DNA from: Burkholderiales bacterium
GTDB taxonomy: Bacteria > Pseudomonadota > Gammaproteobacteria > Burkholderiales > Burkholderiaceae_E
DNA length: 43,337 nt
Assembly (NCBI GenBank): GCA_020248665.1
Contig: JADCHE010000155.1
Location: 1-43,337, forward strand
Direction of reading: 5' to 3'
The notes under the pieces were generated by a model. That model did no database searches. It saw only the letters and a list, made by a program, of their open reading frames with translations, and was not told the DNA's origin. The position numbers and the translations under genes are program-made. Each line of letters starts with the position of its first letter. Within the stretch, counting starts at the first letter, position 1. Shown piece after piece: positions 42,401 through 43,337 of this stretch.

Positions 42401-43337
42401 CTGACCCTGGACAGCGGAACGATCCTGAGCAGCGACGCGAGCGGCGATGCCATCACCCTGGCCGCGGCGGGCAACTTCATCAACAACGCAGGCAGCACGG
42501 CGCTGTCCACGCCCAACGGCCGCTGGCTGGTCTATTCCTCGAACCCGGCCAACGACACCATCGGTTCGCTGGCCAACGGTTTCCGTCGCTTCAGCTGCAC
42601 CTACATGGGCGCTTGTCCCGCCATTCCCGGCAGCGGCAACGGCCTGCTCTACGCCACGACCCCCACCCTGAGCGTGACCCCATCGGCATTGGCCGGCGCG
42701 CTGACGTATGGCGATGCCGCACCCGATCTCGTGGGCTATGCCTACGACGTCAGCGGCTACCTGGGCAGTGATGCCAGCACCGATGTCTTGTCAGGCAGCC
42801 TGAGCGGCAGTACCAGCTACCGCCGCGGCAGCAACGTCGGCACCTACGGTGTCAACCACAGCGGCGGCGCGCTGACCTCGAGCATGGGTTATGGATTCGT
42901 CTACCTGCAGAATGCCAGCGCCATCACGGTCGGCAGGGCCAACCTGACCCTGAGCGGCACCCGCACCTACGACGGCAGCACCATCGCGCACGGCAGCACC
43001 CTCACGGCGCTGGGCGTCAACGGCGAGAGCTTCGGCCTGACCGGAGCCGGCACGGTGGCCAGCAGGAACGCCGGCACCACCGTCCTGAGCGCACTCGGCA
43101 CCCTCGGCCTGGGCCCGGGCGCCAACGGTGCGCTGGCGACCAACTACAACGCGCTGAGCACCAGCGCCAGCAGCTACGCCATCGACAGGGCCGCGCTCAC
43201 CCTGGTCGGAGGGTTCGGTGCGGAGCACAAGCCCTACGACGGCACGACGAACGCCACGCTCACGGGGCTGGCAGGGCTGGGCGTTGCGGGGGTGCTCGGC
43301 GGCGATGCGGTGAGCCTGTCGACGGCCAGCGCGGCCG
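39464..43337 (+). CDS. TpsA exoprotein (filamentous haemagglutinin-like), 5' 1291 codons
   Basis: Open at the window end. The first 30 residues, MNRICRHVWRPARRGWMAAP and onward, are an extended signal peptide region (ESPR) before the hydrophobic core and AAPPGATLPTGAQVIAGQ. The TPS secretion domain covers about residues 55-300: AILNWHSFSIGSGAAVNFVQ, EIHGRLTANGQVFLINPSGV and GGVVRLLASSSVQHSG. A WLIDPTDYVI segment leads to beta-helix repeats, with an alternating 32-33-residue array at 41243-41997. A two-Cys segment (SCTYMGAC) precedes an MBG domain (SALAGALTYGDAAPDLVGYA) and YDG domains (TRTYDGST, KPYDGTT). The 294-base gap from tpsB holds no gene. The function is probably adhesion or biofilm matrix; the C-terminal cargo is unseen. 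Confidence 0.9.
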   Translation, partial: MNRICRHVWRPARRGWMAAPETAKARGQGRRVARLGALALALAGAFGAQAAPPGATLPTGAQVIAGQAAVSTAGTTTTIQQASDRAILNWHSFSIGSGAAVNFVQPGAGAVALNRVVGNDPSEIHGRLTANGQVFLINPSGVLFGPGSRVDVGGLVASTMNIRNEDFLDGRYRFSRDGSTGAVVNRGEVQAKYAALLGPRVLNEGVISAPMGSIALAAGEAVTLGITGHSRLGVQVDRATIDTLVENRHLVKADGGTVLLSAQSAHALLGRVVNSGAVEANGISTEGGVVRLLASSSVQHSGVIRVDAGTHGKGGSAILLADLSNPASRTEVSGAISARGGAQSGDGGFIDTSAAKVQLAETLSVSTTAAQGRTGTWLIDPTDYVIAASGGDITGAALSAQLASSNITIQTPAGGSGNGDIFVNDAISWGANTTLTLSAHRDISLGADITKNAGAGDAGLVLRAGGSITNTGTRSIGATSGRLHVKLNSDADNSGGGAIALSNLSINTNGGNLSMGGGNLASQQAINPSYSQADHDDASVALLDTAKGMSGRVTGISLAGGTYDSGAGSLTLRGRGVNASSSTRGVSIAANTTVRSTSGSVTVVGIGGNGTSSNHGVRVDGANALITSANGTVTVNGTGGNSSGGFNYGVYLFNGGRITSTGNAPVVVTGTGGTGTGNNIGILANTAGSGISSVNGAVTVNGTAGNGTGSNNVGTYVTAGAAITGTGSAPLTITGRGGNGASGNYGVVVFGSTVASADGAVTVNGTGGSATGTSNAGVYLLSSGQISSTGNAPVTVTGTGGNGTSGNHGVLLETNSSISSGGGSVRLNGTRGAGTSFGLTTNGTNTLGQTGQSGNIALSTDSWGTAPTNIRTTGQVILAPLSTTATVGLNGGAGSVAIPNSWIAAINGSTPSRLVLGNPAGSATGMVSIGGGWNLTSAAAVGALVAGSAVPLEVHGGSITVGGITAGSKPLLLRANTGNLTLDSGTILSSDASGDAITLAAAGNFINNAGSTALSTPNGRWLVYSSNPANDTIGSLANGFRRFSCTYMGACPAIPGSGNGLLYATTPTLSVTPSALAGALTYGDAAPDLVGYAYDVSGYLGSDASTDVLSGSLSGSTSYRRGSNVGTYGVNHSGGALTSSMGYGFVYLQNASAITVGRANLTLSGTRTYDGSTIAHGSTLTALGVNGESFGLTGAGTVASRNAGTTVLSALGTLGLGPGANGALATNYNALSTSASSYAIDRAALTLVGGFGAEHKPYDGTTNATLTGLAGLGVAGVLGGDAVSLSTASAA
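41243..41997 (+). repeat. Alternating beta-helix repeat array in TpsA
   Basis: About eight units of 32-33 residues. Two types alternate: one with S-x-x-G-x-V-T-V-N-G-T (41341, 41530, 41728 regions) and one with S-T-G-N-A-P-V-x-V-T-G-T (41431, 41629, 41824 regions), so the higher-order unit is about 65 residues. Each unit has a GGNGT-like turn and ends in a NxGVYL-like strand. DNA identity between units is visible but incomplete. Confidence 0.75.

Overview
This is a very GC-rich chromosomal window (third codon positions almost all G or C) from what looks like a betaproteobacterium, probably Burkholderiales. The reasons are two complete TRAP transporters, a NhaR-like LysR regulator, AlgP/histone-H1-like and DUF3047/DUF2189/DUF2817 proteins, an LrgA/LrgB pair and a two-partner secretion locus. 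The species is inferred, not identified. No rRNA, tRNA, CRISPR array, phage or intact insertion sequence was seen.

Layout. 1-2447: 3' end of a four-carbon acid sugar kinase (DUF1537), a decayed chimera joining a hydratase fragment to the C-terminus of an IcmF-type mutase, a SnoaL/NTF2-like gene on the minus strand, and an intact 2-keto-4-pentenoate hydratase-like gene. 2500-10700: PLP-dependent dehydratase, DUF2817 metallopeptidase-like protein, a 58-residue membrane protein, two unrecognised proteins, an EamA exporter, an SDR, a PNPOx-like flavoprotein and an H1-like Lys/Ala-rich protein. 10741-16664: PaaI thioesterase; TRAP transporter 1 (Q-M-P) with a MarR regulator; a convergent double-cupin protein; DUF2189 membrane protein. 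The TRAP operon and the cupin gene share a similar dyad lying over the -10 region, which suggests one MarR regulon. 16683-21433: GGDEF-like protein with a degenerate signature, E1 beta/alpha of a 2-oxoacid dehydrogenase without E2/E3, an LD-carboxypeptidase, and LrgA/LrgB.

21495-29245: winged-helix regulator overlapping a MetA-like outer-membrane protein; divergent from that, an alginate-export-type porin followed by a secreted arylsulfatase; then, on the minus strand, a NhaR-like LysR gene, a 5'-truncated DUF3047 gene and a PLD-family lipoprotein in a tightly coupled run. 29259-33676: a dyad with LysR-box geometry upstream of TRAP transporter 2, whose binding protein closely resembles TakP (2-oxoacid binding); a strong hairpin separates takP-like from Q and M, and a clear terminator ends the operon; then a small outer-membrane barrel.

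33847-37183 (minus strand): ketopantoate-reductase remnant with an internal deletion, type II NADH dehydrogenase-like gene, GDT1/UPF0016 cation transporter, and a YdcF-like protein. 37427-end: TpsB pore protein and the first 1291 codons of a TpsA exoprotein with ESPR signal, TPS domain, an alternating 32-33-residue repeat array, and MBG and YDG domains; it runs off the window.

Functional themes: uptake and oxidation of small carboxylates (two TRAP systems, 2-oxoacid dehydrogenase E1, hydratase, dehydratase), sulfate-ester use (porin plus sulfatase), cell-envelope turnover, and secretion of a large surface protein. Three gene remnants (527-832, 27708-28328, 33847-34145) mark recent local rearrangement.
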